A DNA stretch of 64,000 nt from Sphingobacteriales bacterium. GTDB lineage: Bacteria; Bacteroidota; Bacteroidia; Chitinophagales; CAIOSU01. The notes under the pieces were generated by a model. The model searched no databases. It was not told the DNA's origin and worked only from the letters and a program-made list of their open reading frames with translations. Position 1 is the first letter of the stretch; each line of letters begins with the position of its first letter. A program made the translations under genes and the position numbers. Shown here one piece after another: positions 34,212 through 42,461 of this stretch. The DNA lies in the NCBI GenBank assembly GCA_027483645.1, contig JAIXUD010000010.1:64001-128000 (forward strand), written 5' to 3'.

Positions 34212-34300
34212 GTTAACCACAAAGGACACCAAGGAATTTTCACAAAGAACACGAAGTATTTCTTTGTGTCCTTTGTGTTTTTGTCTTCGTGTTCTTAGTG
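34212..34300. repeat. Degenerate inverted short-repeat tract
   Basis: CACAAAGAACACGAAG (34241-34256) is complementary at 14 of 16 bases to CTTTGTGTCCTTTGTG (34262-34277); outer words (AACCACAAAGGACACC and its inverse near 34285-34305) extend the symmetry. Period about 8-9 bp. Confidence 0.5.
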
Positions 34301-34329
34301 GTTTCAAGCATTTGCTCTTATTTATGCGC

Positions 34330-34376
34330 ACGTCTGGAGACGTAATGTCCGTTACATCCTCGTTTTAAAACGAGGA
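34330..34376. repeat. REP-like palindrome cluster
   Basis: Three adjacent short palindromes: ACGTCTGGAGACGT (34330-34343), TAATGTCCGTTACA, and TCCTCGTTTTAAAACGAGGA (34357-34376). Confidence 0.55.
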
Positions 34377-34388
34377 CGAGTAATTGTG

Positions 34389-34730
34389 CTATCGCTCTTG
34401 TAAATACTGTTTAGTTTTTTCGAGCAATAACTCCTTCAATCCTGCATCCCCAAAATCATAAATGTCTTGAATGCCCAGTACCTTCATTTTAGCAGTATAG
34501 GCAGTCCCCAACTTTTCTTTTATAAACTTAAAGTGCTTCTGTTCCATTACCAGTATCAAGTCTGCCTCATTCAATAGCTCATTATTAATAAACTCCGTAC
34601 CCAGTTGCATGCATATCTTTTGGTTGGTACCTGCCGAAATGAAGGTGTGCTGCGGGTATTGCTCCGACAAAAAAATCTCGGCGGTTTTAGACCGGTCCTT
34701 ATTAGCTGAACAAACGAAAAGTATATGCAT
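34389..34730 (-). CDS. Low-molecular-weight protein tyrosine phosphatase-like protein
   Basis: 113 aa. Starts with the P-loop FVCSANKDRSKTAE, giving C-x5-R-S with Cys7; LMW-PTPs normally read C-x-G-N-x-C-R-S, so the second Cys and the Gly are replaced. The Rossmann-like continuation (TFISAGTNQKI, DLILVMEQKHFKFI) fits the family, but the C-terminal general-acid DP motif is not obvious; DIYDFGD may supply the acid. Short for the family (140-160 aa). Phosphatase activity likely but not assured. Begins 7 bp after the PIG-L gene. Confidence 0.8.
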   Translation of the reverse strand: MHILFVCSANKDRSKTAEIFLSEQYPQHTFISAGTNQKICMQLGTEFINNELLNEADLILVMEQKHFKFIKEKLGTAYTAKMKVLGIQDIYDFGDAGLKELLLEKTKQYLQER

Positions 34731-34737
34731 AAGCAGG

Positions 34738-37227
34738 TCACTCTTTTCCTAAGGAGATCAAATTAGCAAACAACCGGTACGCTCCCGGCACGCCCGCGGG
34801 CAACTGCCTAAAAAACGATAGACCCGTATATACAAACCACCCCTCGCCATACGGTGCTACCAACAGACTGCCTGTGCAAGATGCCTCATCGGCATCATTG
34901 CAGGCCAATAGCGGGGTATACTCACTGCCCCACTCACTAGGGAAGTAAAGTCCGCGCTCCTGCACCCAGTTATCGAAGTCCTTTTCGGTAATCTTGTTGG
35001 GGCTGTTCAGCGCAGGGTGTTTAGGGTCGAGGATGTTTACCAATGCATCTTCTTCCGTAACGCGCTGCCTAGAAATCGTAATCGGGTACGGGGCAAAATC
35101 GGGTGTTACCAAGCGGTGGTTGGTGTTGTACTGCACCACCACGGTGCCCCCAGCCTTGGCATACTCTAACAGTACCGGCATCTGGAATTTAAGGTTATCA
35201 ATCGTGTTCAACGCGCGCACACCCAGTATCACGGCATCAAACTCTTTCAACAAGGCCAGTGAAAGGTCTTGCCCTTGCAGTTGTGTTACTTGGTAGCCAA
35301 TCTGCTGTAGGTTGGCAGGTACATCATCGCCAGCGCCTGCAATGTAGCCAAGCTTCTGGCCCTTCATTTTCAAATCGAGCCGCACCAGTTTAGCCGATGC
35401 CTTAGGGAAGACCACCAAACGCGGAATGTGCGGGTAATCAATCACTACTGAGCTTAAGCTGTATACGCCCGTTGGCAATTGCACCACTACCTCCAGCTCG
35501 CCGTTGCTTTCGGTGGCAGATGGCAATACATTAAACTCCACCAGAGTCTCTGCGCCTTTGGCACCCAACTTTATCAGTTGGCTTGCGGGGGTGGCCGTCC
35601 AACCTGCGGGCAGCTTTAGGCTTACTTGGCCTTCCAAATTGTTCACCCAGCCCTTAACGGATACGGCCACTTTCTTGCTCTTATTGTCGGCAAATACCAG
35701 CACCTTATCTGGTATATTGGTGGTTACAGGCGGAGTAATGGATACGTGCCGGTAAATTTCTCCTTTTGACGGCTCGGTAAACTTGTATTGGACGGGCGCA
35801 GTGTAAGTCATAAGGGTGCCGCCAATTTCTAAGTGAAACACTACTTGCAGCGGGGCCTGTACTATGGGCAGGTTGCGCTGCTGTTGGTCTTCCACATTAA
35901 ACATACCCAATGAGCCGTCCTTACGCAGGTAGTGCGGCTGGGTGGTGCCCATGGTGCTTGGCACGGTGGTGGCATTGCTCCAGCTTAAGCCTTTGTTGCC
36001 CACCAAGTTGAAATTCAATACCGTATCCGTGGAGGTATAAGGATAGCTCACCTTCACCACCTTCACGGGCACCGTGGAGCGATTGATTACTTCCAACTTT
36101 AGACTGAAGGCTTGCCCAGCAGTAAGGTATTCTTCGGGGGCTACTGCTTCCAGGTATAGACCTAGCGCGCCTTTGATTGCGGCATCCAGTTCGGTAAGCT
36201 TTACATCGCGCCAGTAGCCTTTGGGCAAAGCTTCTACCAATTTGCGGGCTTCCATTAGCTTAGGTACCGAGGCCGCAGGGTTAGTCGGTTGGTATTGGGT
36301 ATAAACGGCATTAAGCAGCGTGCCGATGGCTTTGCCATTTGGCAGGCGCTCCCAAGTAGTATTAATGTCTTCAAAGATGCTCTTCTGGGCCATGTCGCCA
36401 GCTACATACTCCAAGTATTCCCATTCCTCGCCGCGCACCTCGGCCGTGCCGAAGCCTTGACTGCTGTGCTTGCTTCGGCTAAGGGCGGCCAACTCGGTAT
36501 AAGAGCAGCCTAGCAATGGGTTGTAGGCACCCACGTTCATTTTCAGTTTACCGGCGGTATCCATTTCCACGCCTTGGTTTTTGTAAAACCAAGTGCTGGT
36601 GTTCCAATATAAGCGTTTGGGTTGCCAAGTGCTTACATACTTTAGTTGCTCGGGGAAACGCTTTGGGTCGCCCGCGGCGGCAAACGCTTCCTCAGCTAAT
36701 ATGGCTGAGGCCGTGTGGTGGCCGTGGGTATCATAATTGTATTTTGCGGGCGGAAAGCGGCTAATCAACACATCGGGCTGAAACACGCGAATGGTATAAA
36801 CCAAGTCGGCCAATACCTGGTCTTTGTTCCAAATACGGAAGGTTTCGGCAGCCGTTTTGCTAAAGCCAAAGTCGTTGGCGCGGGTAAAGAATTGCATGCC
36901 GCCATCCAGCTTGCGGGCTTCCAGCAGCTCATGTGTGCGTATGAGCCCGAGCAGTTCGCGTATCTCAGGGCCAATCAGGTTTTGCCCGCCATCGCCCCGC
37001 GTGAGCGATATGTAGGCGGTGCGTACCATTTCTTGGTTTGCCAAGTACGTTATCAGTCTAGTATTTTCGTCATCGGGGTGGGCGGCAATGTACAGTGCAC
37101 TGCTTAGTACGGTAAGCTTTTTTAGCTGGTGCTGTAGCTCGGCAGCGCTAGGCTGGGCAGGCTTTTGCGCCAAAGCTGGGGATAGTAATGTGGTTAATAC
37201 CAGTATGGAAAGAAGAAACTGTTTCAT
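34738..37227 (-). CDS. Secreted PIG-L family N-acetylglucosamine deacetylase-like protein
   Basis: 829 aa from ATG 37227 (MKQFLLSILVLTTLLSPALAQ signal peptide); an upstream start at 37263 is unlikely. The N-terminal PIG-L domain has the zinc motif AAHPDDEN (residues 48-55), SLTRGDGGQNLIGPE, and HGHHTASA. The long C-terminal part includes beta-sandwich modules and a last domain resembling a class I glutamine amidotransferase-like fold (LKEFDAVILGVRALNT, PVLLEYAKAGGTVVVQYN). Family members deacetylate N-acetylglucosamine conjugates; the secreted large form is common in Bacteroidetes and its substrate is unknown. In operon with the LMW-PTP-like gene. Confidence 0.9.
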   Translation of the reverse strand: MKQFLLSILVLTTLLSPALAQKPAQPSAAELQHQLKKLTVLSSALYIAAHPDDENTRLITYLANQEMVRTAYISLTRGDGGQNLIGPEIRELLGLIRTHELLEARKLDGGMQFFTRANDFGFSKTAAETFRIWNKDQVLADLVYTIRVFQPDVLISRFPPAKYNYDTHGHHTASAILAEEAFAAAGDPKRFPEQLKYVSTWQPKRLYWNTSTWFYKNQGVEMDTAGKLKMNVGAYNPLLGCSYTELAALSRSKHSSQGFGTAEVRGEEWEYLEYVAGDMAQKSIFEDINTTWERLPNGKAIGTLLNAVYTQYQPTNPAASVPKLMEARKLVEALPKGYWRDVKLTELDAAIKGALGLYLEAVAPEEYLTAGQAFSLKLEVINRSTVPVKVVKVSYPYTSTDTVLNFNLVGNKGLSWSNATTVPSTMGTTQPHYLRKDGSLGMFNVEDQQQRNLPIVQAPLQVVFHLEIGGTLMTYTAPVQYKFTEPSKGEIYRHVSITPPVTTNIPDKVLVFADNKSKKVAVSVKGWVNNLEGQVSLKLPAGWTATPASQLIKLGAKGAETLVEFNVLPSATESNGELEVVVQLPTGVYSLSSVVIDYPHIPRLVVFPKASAKLVRLDLKMKGQKLGYIAGAGDDVPANLQQIGYQVTQLQGQDLSLALLKEFDAVILGVRALNTIDNLKFQMPVLLEYAKAGGTVVVQYNTNHRLVTPDFAPYPITISRQRVTEEDALVNILDPKHPALNSPNKITEKDFDNWVQERGLYFPSEWGSEYTPLLACNDADEASCTGSLLVAPYGEGWFVYTGLSFFRQLPAGVPGAYRLFANLISLGKE

Positions 37228-37461
37228 GTAACGATTAAGAATACTTGGACGAATGATGCCCATGAAACTAAGGAAAAACAGGCTAACGTGTATGGTGAGG
37301 ATGGTAGGATTAAGGAGTTTTAACGTTTAATGTGTCGGTAGTATCAAATTCCGCTTCTTTCAAGAATATTATATTAACAATTAACATTAAACATATTTGA
37401 CATTAGCCAAACTAATTTAATTATAGTGCGTTTACCAATATGTACTAATCATCCCACAAAT

Positions 37462-37773
37462 ATGCCCGATTGCCAAATCACCATTTTTAGAAATGCTAAT
37501 TGTTCAGGAAGTGCCTTAGTATTTGATGGCCCTGCCGAATTCAGGGATTTGAGTAATCTCCCAGGTGCAATGCAATGCTGGGCTAACCAGATAGGGGGGT
37601 TAAGAACTGGGTTGAAATGTTGGGCGATACTTTATGAGGAAGAAAATTTTCAAGGTGCATCGGTAATAATAACTCCCGGTGGGACCTTATTGCCAAGAGG
37701 AGTTGATGAAAAAGGCATTTTTTCAATAAAACTATTCCGCTACAACCCAGAGGCGTTTATTAACCTAAACTGA
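37462..37773 (+). CDS. Small beta/gamma-crystallin-like protein
   Basis: 103 aa from ATG 37462; an in-frame GTG at 37426 would add 12 residues. CQITIFRNANCSGSALVFDG and WAILYEEENFQGASVIITPG look like two Greek-key half-modules with the Y/F-E-x-x-x-F-x-G pattern of the beta/gamma-crystallin fold. No signal peptide. Microbial members often bind Ca2+. Stand-alone. Assignment by motif only. Confidence 0.65.
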   Translation: MPDCQITIFRNANCSGSALVFDGPAEFRDLSNLPGAMQCWANQIGGLRTGLKCWAILYEEENFQGASVIITPGGTLLPRGVDEKGIFSIKLFRYNPEAFINLN

Positions 37774-37982
37774 TAAGGTTAAAGCTAACTTTGGAGTTTT
37801 CAACTTTATTATTCTTGTCAACCAATCCACTATTGAAACGGATAAACTAAGCGAGGGATTCTGTTTGCTTCATTTTATCGGTACTAATTTTAAGCAAGTA
37901 GAGCGCTTAATGGTTTGGTAAGGTTGCGATAGGGTATTGCATTACTGCTATTTAACCACAATTAACCTAAACGACAATGTAA

Positions 37983-38010
37983 CTGTGGACTGTTGACTGT
38001 GGGCCATCGA
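37983..38010. repeat. Degenerate heptad tandem repeat upstream of ftsX
   Basis: CTGTGGA-CTGTTGA-CTGTGGG-CCATCGA, four 7-bp units. The same words in inverse orientation occur at 9669-9694. Confidence 0.6.
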
Positions 38011-38020
38011 CTAAATTTCA

Positions 38021-38028
38021 TACTTTTG
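38021..38028 (+). promoter_or_regulatory. Putative -7 box of the ftsX operon
   Basis: TACTTTTG matches TAnnTTTG, 20 bp before the ftsX ATG; the -33 position falls inside the heptad repeat (GTG only). Confidence 0.4.
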
Positions 38029-38048
38029 CCCTCAAAGCAATCACCCTT

Positions 38049-38921
38049 ATGGCTCACCAAGCCGGAAAACAAACCACCAAGCGCGCCAAGCCATCATACG
38101 CATACGCCATTGTGAGCGTTACGCTTACTTTGTTTATGCTAGGGCTGGTGGGTAGTTTGCTGTTGTATTCCGAAAGTGGCTCTCGGTATTTAAAGGAGCA
38201 GATTGAGATTAACCTAGAGCTAAAAGAATCGGCTACGGAGGTAGATATCCTACAATTACAAAAGAAGCTGGATAAAGAGCCATACGTAAAGGCCAGCAAA
38301 TACTATAGCAAAGAAGATGCGGCCAAAATGATGATGGATGAAATGGGTGCCGACCTTGATTTGCTGGGCTACAACCCTTTCTACGCCAAAATATCCCTCA
38401 ACTTTAAGCACGAGTACACGCACCCTGATTCATTGGAAAAGCTGACTGCCGAATTGAAGAAAAACCCATTGGTAGCTGATGTGGATTACCTAAGCGAAAT
38501 AGCCAACTTGGCTAACGTGGGCCTTAAGCGGGCTGGCTATGTACTGGGAGCATTGGGCTTGATGGTGCTGTTTATTTCGCTGGTACTTATCGATAATACC
38601 ATCCGCTTGATGATGTACTCCAACCGTTTCCTTATAAAGAGCATGCAGTTGGTGGGTGCGACACGCTGGTTCATTATTAAGCCCTTTATTATGCGCGGCA
38701 TATTCAATGGTTTCATTAGCGGTGCCGCGGCCATTTTGGCCTTGCTGGGCTTTATTTACTGGTACCTTACCCAATACTCCGAAATGACGCTGGATATACC
38801 CTTGCTGAGCTTTGCGGCCCTGTTTTTGGGTGTAATGATTACCGGACTTGCCATTTCTACTTTCAGTACTTATCGTGCTGTTTCCAAATATCTTACGTTA
38901 AAATTAGACGAGCTTTATTAA
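38049..38921 (+). CDS. ftsX: Cell division protein FtsX (permease-like)
   Basis: 290 aa with one N-terminal and three C-terminal membrane helices and a periplasmic domain between (SKYYSKEDAAKMMMDEMGADLDLLGYNPF is the FtsX extracellular block). The C-terminal part (SMQLVGATRWFIIKPFIMRGIFNG) is the FtsX permease motif. With the ATPase FtsE it controls peptidoglycan hydrolases at the septum; ftsE is not adjacent here. First gene of a tight operon with DUF3098, uppP, truB and ribF. Confidence 0.93.
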   Translation: MAHQAGKQTTKRAKPSYAYAIVSVTLTLFMLGLVGSLLLYSESGSRYLKEQIEINLELKESATEVDILQLQKKLDKEPYVKASKYYSKEDAAKMMMDEMGADLDLLGYNPFYAKISLNFKHEYTHPDSLEKLTAELKKNPLVADVDYLSEIANLANVGLKRAGYVLGALGLMVLFISLVLIDNTIRLMMYSNRFLIKSMQLVGATRWFIIKPFIMRGIFNGFISGAAAILALLGFIYWYLTQYSEMTLDIPLLSFAALFLGVMITGLAISTFSTYRAVSKYLTLKLDELY

Positions 38922-38931
38922 CTTTGATGCC

Positions 38932-39219
38932 ATGAGCACCCAACAGACCCAAAAGAACGTTATCCAACCCAACCCTGCCGCTAGCCAAACTGCGGCGCGC
39001 CAGCCCCTTTTCGGCCCTAAGAACTATATATTAATGGCCGTAGGCGCAGTGTTGATGATATTGGGCTATGTATTGATGGTGGGCGGTAGCAGCGATGCTA
39101 ACCCAGAAGTATTTAACAAGGCGGAAAAGTATAGCACTATGCGCATCACCATTGCCCCGCTATTGATTTTGGCTGGCATGGTTATTCAAATTCCTGCCAT
39201 TTTATTGCGCAACAAGTAA
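38932..39219 (+). CDS. DUF3098 small membrane protein
   Basis: 95 aa. A hydrophilic, Gln/Ala-rich N-terminus, then two helices (YILMAVGAVLMILGYVLMVGG and ITIAPLLILAGMVIQIPAIL) around GSSDANPEVFN. This is the Bacteroidetes family DUF3098, almost always between ftsX and uppP. Function unknown; position suggests envelope or division work. Its stop codon shares a base with the uppP start. Confidence 0.88.
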   Translation: MSTQQTQKNVIQPNPAASQTAARQPLFGPKNYILMAVGAVLMILGYVLMVGGSSDANPEVFNKAEKYSTMRITIAPLLILAGMVIQIPAILLRNK

Positions 39220-40016
39220 TGAGTTGGCTAGAAGCATTAATCCTGGGTATTATACAGGGTTTGGGCGAGTTTTTGCCCATTAGTAGTAGCGGCCACGTAG
39301 CCCTCGGCGCGGAGTTGATGGGTATACAGCAAACCGGGGAGGAAAACCTCTTATTTACGGTAGTGGTGCACGTAGCCACAGCATTGAGTACTATCATCGT
39401 TTTCCGTAAGGATATCGTACAGATTTTTAAAGGTCTTTTCGCTTTTAAATGGAACGAGGAAACCCAATTCTCATTGAAGATTATTATTTCCATGATACCG
39501 GCCGTATTTATCGGGCTGTTGTTCGAAGAGGATTTGGATGCCTTCTTCGAAGGACAGGTAATACTTATCGGCTTTATGCTCTTGGTTACGGGGCTATTAT
39601 TGTTTTTGGCTGATAGGGCTAAGTTTACCGGAAAGCCAGTGAGTTTTAGCAATGCGGTAATTATCGGTATTTCACAGGCTATTGCCATATTGCCGGGTCT
39701 ATCGCGCTCAGGTACTACTATTTCTACCTCGGTATTGTTGGGTGTAGATAGGGCCAAAGCTGCACGTTTCTCCTTCTTGATGGTGATACCGTTAATATTG
39801 GGAAAAATGAGCAAAGACTTGATGGATGGAAACGTAACCACTAGTAGTGAGAACGTTTTACCATTAGCAGTAGGCTTTGTTGCAGCCTTTGTTGTAGGCC
39901 TGTTCACCTGCAGCATCATGATTAAGTTGGTGCGCAACAGTAAGCTGAAGTATTTTTCTTATTACTGCTTTGTTGCAGGTACCACGGCCATAGTACTTGG
40001 CTATCTTGTAGTATGA
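39219..40016 (+). CDS. uppP: Undecaprenyl-diphosphatase UppP/BacA
   Basis: 265 aa integral membrane protein. Motifs GLGEFLPISSSGHVALG near the start and LPGLSRSGTTISTSVL at about residues 155-175 are the two BacA signatures. Dephosphorylates undecaprenyl pyrophosphate at the inner membrane to recycle the lipid carrier for peptidoglycan and other envelope polymers. Overlaps truB by 4 bp. Confidence 0.96.
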   Translation: MSWLEALILGIIQGLGEFLPISSSGHVALGAELMGIQQTGEENLLFTVVVHVATALSTIIVFRKDIVQIFKGLFAFKWNEETQFSLKIIISMIPAVFIGLLFEEDLDAFFEGQVILIGFMLLVTGLLLFLADRAKFTGKPVSFSNAVIIGISQAIAILPGLSRSGTTISTSVLLGVDRAKAARFSFLMVIPLILGKMSKDLMDGNVTTSSENVLPLAVGFVAAFVVGLFTCSIMIKLVRNSKLKYFSYYCFVAGTTAIVLGYLVV

Positions 40017-40741
40017 TTTTTACCAAAGATTCCCAGAATTTCGATTTCCAGACCGGTCAGATTATTTTGATTGATAAGCCGCTGGATTGGACATCATTTG
40101 ATGTGGTGAACAAGCTAAAACACGCCACCAAAGCCAAAACTGGCCACGCGGGTACTTTGGACCCATTGGCGACTGGCTTGGTGATACTGTGCACCGGCAA
40201 ATTCACCAAGCGCATACAAGAGTTACAAGACCAAGAAAAGGAATATACTGGCACTATTTGCTTGGGCGCCACCCGCCCCAGTTACGACCAAGAGACGGAG
40301 ATAAACGCCACCTTCGAGACTAGCCACATTACCCCAGAGCTCATACACAAGGCTACCAAACAGTTCCTAGGTGAGATTGACCAGATACCGCCCATCTTTT
40401 CCGCCATTAAAATGGATGGTAAAACCTCTTACGACCTCGCCCGCGCGGGTAAGGAAGTCGAGATGAAGAGCCGCCGCCTTACTATATACGAGTTTGAGAT
40501 TACGGGTATCGAAATGCCGCTAGTACATTTTAGGGTGCGCTGTAGCAAGGGTACCTACATTCGCTCGCTGGCGTACGACTTTGGCAAGGCGTTGAACAGC
40601 GGTGCATACCTGCACGACCTGCGCCGAACCAAGAGCGGCCCGCATACCGTGGAAAACGCTTGGACCATACCCGAAATAACCGACTACCTGTTTGCCCACA
40701 AAGACGTAATTTTGCACCATGCGGGTATTCAGAAACGTTGA
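40013..40741 (+). CDS. truB: tRNA pseudouridine-55 synthase TruB
   Basis: 242 aa. Catalytic block GHAGTLDPLATGLVILCTG with Asp50, plus PPIFSAIKMDGKTSYDLARAG and CSKGTYIRSLAYDFG. Makes pseudouridine at U55 of the T-loop in tRNAs. Overlaps uppP by 4 bp at its start and ribF by 23 bp at its end, indicating translational coupling in one operon. Confidence 0.96.
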   Translation: MIFTKDSQNFDFQTGQIILIDKPLDWTSFDVVNKLKHATKAKTGHAGTLDPLATGLVILCTGKFTKRIQELQDQEKEYTGTICLGATRPSYDQETEINATFETSHITPELIHKATKQFLGEIDQIPPIFSAIKMDGKTSYDLARAGKEVEMKSRRLTIYEFEITGIEMPLVHFRVRCSKGTYIRSLAYDFGKALNSGAYLHDLRRTKSGPHTVENAWTIPEITDYLFAHKDVILHHAGIQKR

Positions 40742-41645
40742 CAGTCTACCGGAGTTTAAGAACGGGGTACTCACCATCGGTACTTTCGATGGGGTACACC
40801 TGGGCCATCAACAAATCATTAAGCGCATCAACCAACTAGCTGCCGAAAATGGCGGCGAGAGCATCATCCTTACCTTCCACCCGCACCCGCGCCTAGTAGT
40901 AAACCCCAACGATACTAGCCTAAAGCTGTTGAATACCCTTGAAGAAAAGATACAACTGCTGGAGCATTACGGCGTAGATAATTTAATTGTGGCGCCGTTC
41001 TCGGTAGAGTTTTCGCAGCTTACGGCTAGGCAGTATGTAGAAGATTTCCTTTGGAAGAACATCCACCCAAACAAAGTTGTTATCGGCTACGACCATCACT
41101 TTGGCAACAACCGTGATGGCGGATTAGAGCTTTTTTTGGAACTGGGGGAGGAGCTAGGCTTTGAGGTAGAAGAGATAGAAAAACAGATGGTGGACGACCT
41201 GGCCGTGAGCAGCACCAAAGTGCGCAATGCCCTGCAAGCCGGCGATGTAAGCCAAGCCAACCACTTGCTGGGCCACGAGTACAGCCTGCACGGCACGGTG
41301 GTAGAAGGCCACCAGATGGGCAGGAAACTGGGTTACCCCACAGCCAACATACACCCTAATAACCCGAACAAACTAATACCGGCTAAGGGCGTGTATGCAG
41401 TACGAGTAAAGCTGGAAGGCCAACTGTACCCAGCCATGATGAACATTGGCGACAACCCAACGTTTGAGAACCGCGCAGCCAGCATTGAGGCGCATCTGTT
41501 CGATTTTGATAGGGATATTTATGGCACGGAGGTGGATGTATACTTGGTGCAGCGCTTGAGGGATGAACTGAAGTTTGATGGCATAGAACCGCTCATCGCA
41601 CAGTTGAGAGGGGATGAAAAGCTATCGAGAAAGTTGCTATATTAG
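40719..41645 (+). CDS. ribF: Bifunctional riboflavin kinase/FAD synthetase RibF
   Basis: 308 aa. N-terminal FAD synthetase (nucleotidyltransferase) with GTFDGVHLGHQ and VIGYDHHFG; C-terminal flavokinase with GRKLGYPTANI and VYAVRVKLEGQLYPAMMNIGDNPTF. Converts riboflavin to FMN and FAD. The start lies inside truB, as common in this order. Last gene of the ftsX operon; degenerate heptad repeats follow directly after its stop. Confidence 0.96.
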   Translation: MRVFRNVDSLPEFKNGVLTIGTFDGVHLGHQQIIKRINQLAAENGGESIILTFHPHPRLVVNPNDTSLKLLNTLEEKIQLLEHYGVDNLIVAPFSVEFSQLTARQYVEDFLWKNIHPNKVVIGYDHHFGNNRDGGLELFLELGEELGFEVEEIEKQMVDDLAVSSTKVRNALQAGDVSQANHLLGHEYSLHGTVVEGHQMGRKLGYPTANIHPNNPNKLIPAKGVYAVRVKLEGQLYPAMMNIGDNPTFENRAASIEAHLFDFDRDIYGTEVDVYLVQRLRDELKFDGIEPLIAQLRGDEKLSRKLLY

Positions 41646-41651
41646 TATTTG

Positions 41652-41686
41652 TTAGACGCAAGATATTAGACACAAGACACAAGACT
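41652..41686. repeat. Degenerate heptad tandem repeat, five units
   Basis: TTAGACG-CAAGATA-TTAGACA-CAAGACA-CAAGACT, starting 6 bp after the ribF stop. Confidence 0.65.
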
Positions 41687-41698
41687 GCTGCATTTTAT

Positions 41699-41807
41699 CT
41701 GAATCAGAATTTACAGAATTGAAGAATTACCGAATTCATTTTGTAAATTTTAACGTATTGATTGTTACTGATTCTATAATTTTATAATTCTGTAAATTCT
41801 GATTCAG
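41699..41807. repeat. Long inverted repeat of period-8 units
   Basis: CTGAATCAGAATTTACAGAATT (41699-41720) is the exact complement of 41786-41807 (22 bp). The left side continues with GAATT every ~8 bp (GAATTTAC, GAATTGAA, GAATTACC). It lies just upstream of the LRR gene and could form a large hairpin in its leader. Confidence 0.65.
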
Positions 41808-41812
41808 GCAAT

Positions 41813-42289
41813 ATGAAAAACCCATTCCTAAACTCCGTTCTCCTGTTGCTGCTTACTATCGCATGCACCGGTACTTTGCTCGCGCAAAACGAAGTGGCTA
41901 TTGATAATAAGATGTTCAGTGGCAACTGGTTTGATAATATGGAGGATGCCAAGAAAAGCCCCGAGAAGGTATTTTATTTGGATTTGAGCCTTCAAAAGCT
42001 GAAAACCTTCCCCTTGGAGATTTTCACCTTTACCAACCTGCAAGAGTTGCACCTGCCTTATAACTACTGGGCCAGCATACCCGCAGAAGGTTGGGCCAAA
42101 CTAGCCAAATTGGAAATACTAGACCTCAGCGGCAATTACTACCTCAATAAGCTACCCATTGATGGCTTAGCCCAATTGAAAGCCCTAAAATCGCTATTGC
42201 TGAAAGACAACAAACTGAACGCCGGCGAAGCAGATAAAGCCGCCAAAGCCCTGCCCCAAGCCAAAGTAGAAGCCAGCGCCCATAAATAA
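41813..42289 (+). CDS. Secreted leucine-rich-repeat protein
   Basis: 158 aa. Signal peptide MKNPFLNSVLLLLLTIACTGTLLAQ; four LRR units with the LxxLxLxxNxL pattern (LDLSLQKLKTFP, LQELHLPYNYWASIP, LEILDLSGNYYLNKLP, LKSLLLKDNKLN). No sorting domain. Periplasmic protein-binding role by inference. Its leader overlaps the 22-bp inverted repeat. Confidence 0.8.
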   Translation: MKNPFLNSVLLLLLTIACTGTLLAQNEVAIDNKMFSGNWFDNMEDAKKSPEKVFYLDLSLQKLKTFPLEIFTFTNLQELHLPYNYWASIPAEGWAKLAKLEILDLSGNYYLNKLPIDGLAQLKALKSLLLKDNKLNAGEADKAAKALPQAKVEASAHK

Positions 42290-42336
42290 AAGAATGCGTG
42301 ATTCACATGTGCCATCTTAGAAGGCCAAAAAAAACG

Positions 42337-42420
42337 GCGTTATTGCGAAGGCCAACATGATGTTGCAATTCAGAAATGACTTCAAGTGGCCTGAAGCAAT
42401 CCCCCGCGTAATGTGCTGAA
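42337..42420. repeat. Dispersed intergenic repeat (ATTGCGAAGGCC family), copy 1
   Basis: GCGTTATTGCGAAGGCCAAC, then ATGATGTTGC, then GAAGCAATCCCCCGC. Shares the order of words with 50631-50740. Confidence 0.45.
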
Positions 42421-42461
42421 CTACCCCAACCGCTTAATCAAAAACAACCCATAAGCAAGAA

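Noticed and set aside
39182-39937. 251-codon open frame on the minus strand
   Set aside because: It lies wholly antisense to uppP and is explained by codon bias of that gene; no signal, motif or spacing supports it.
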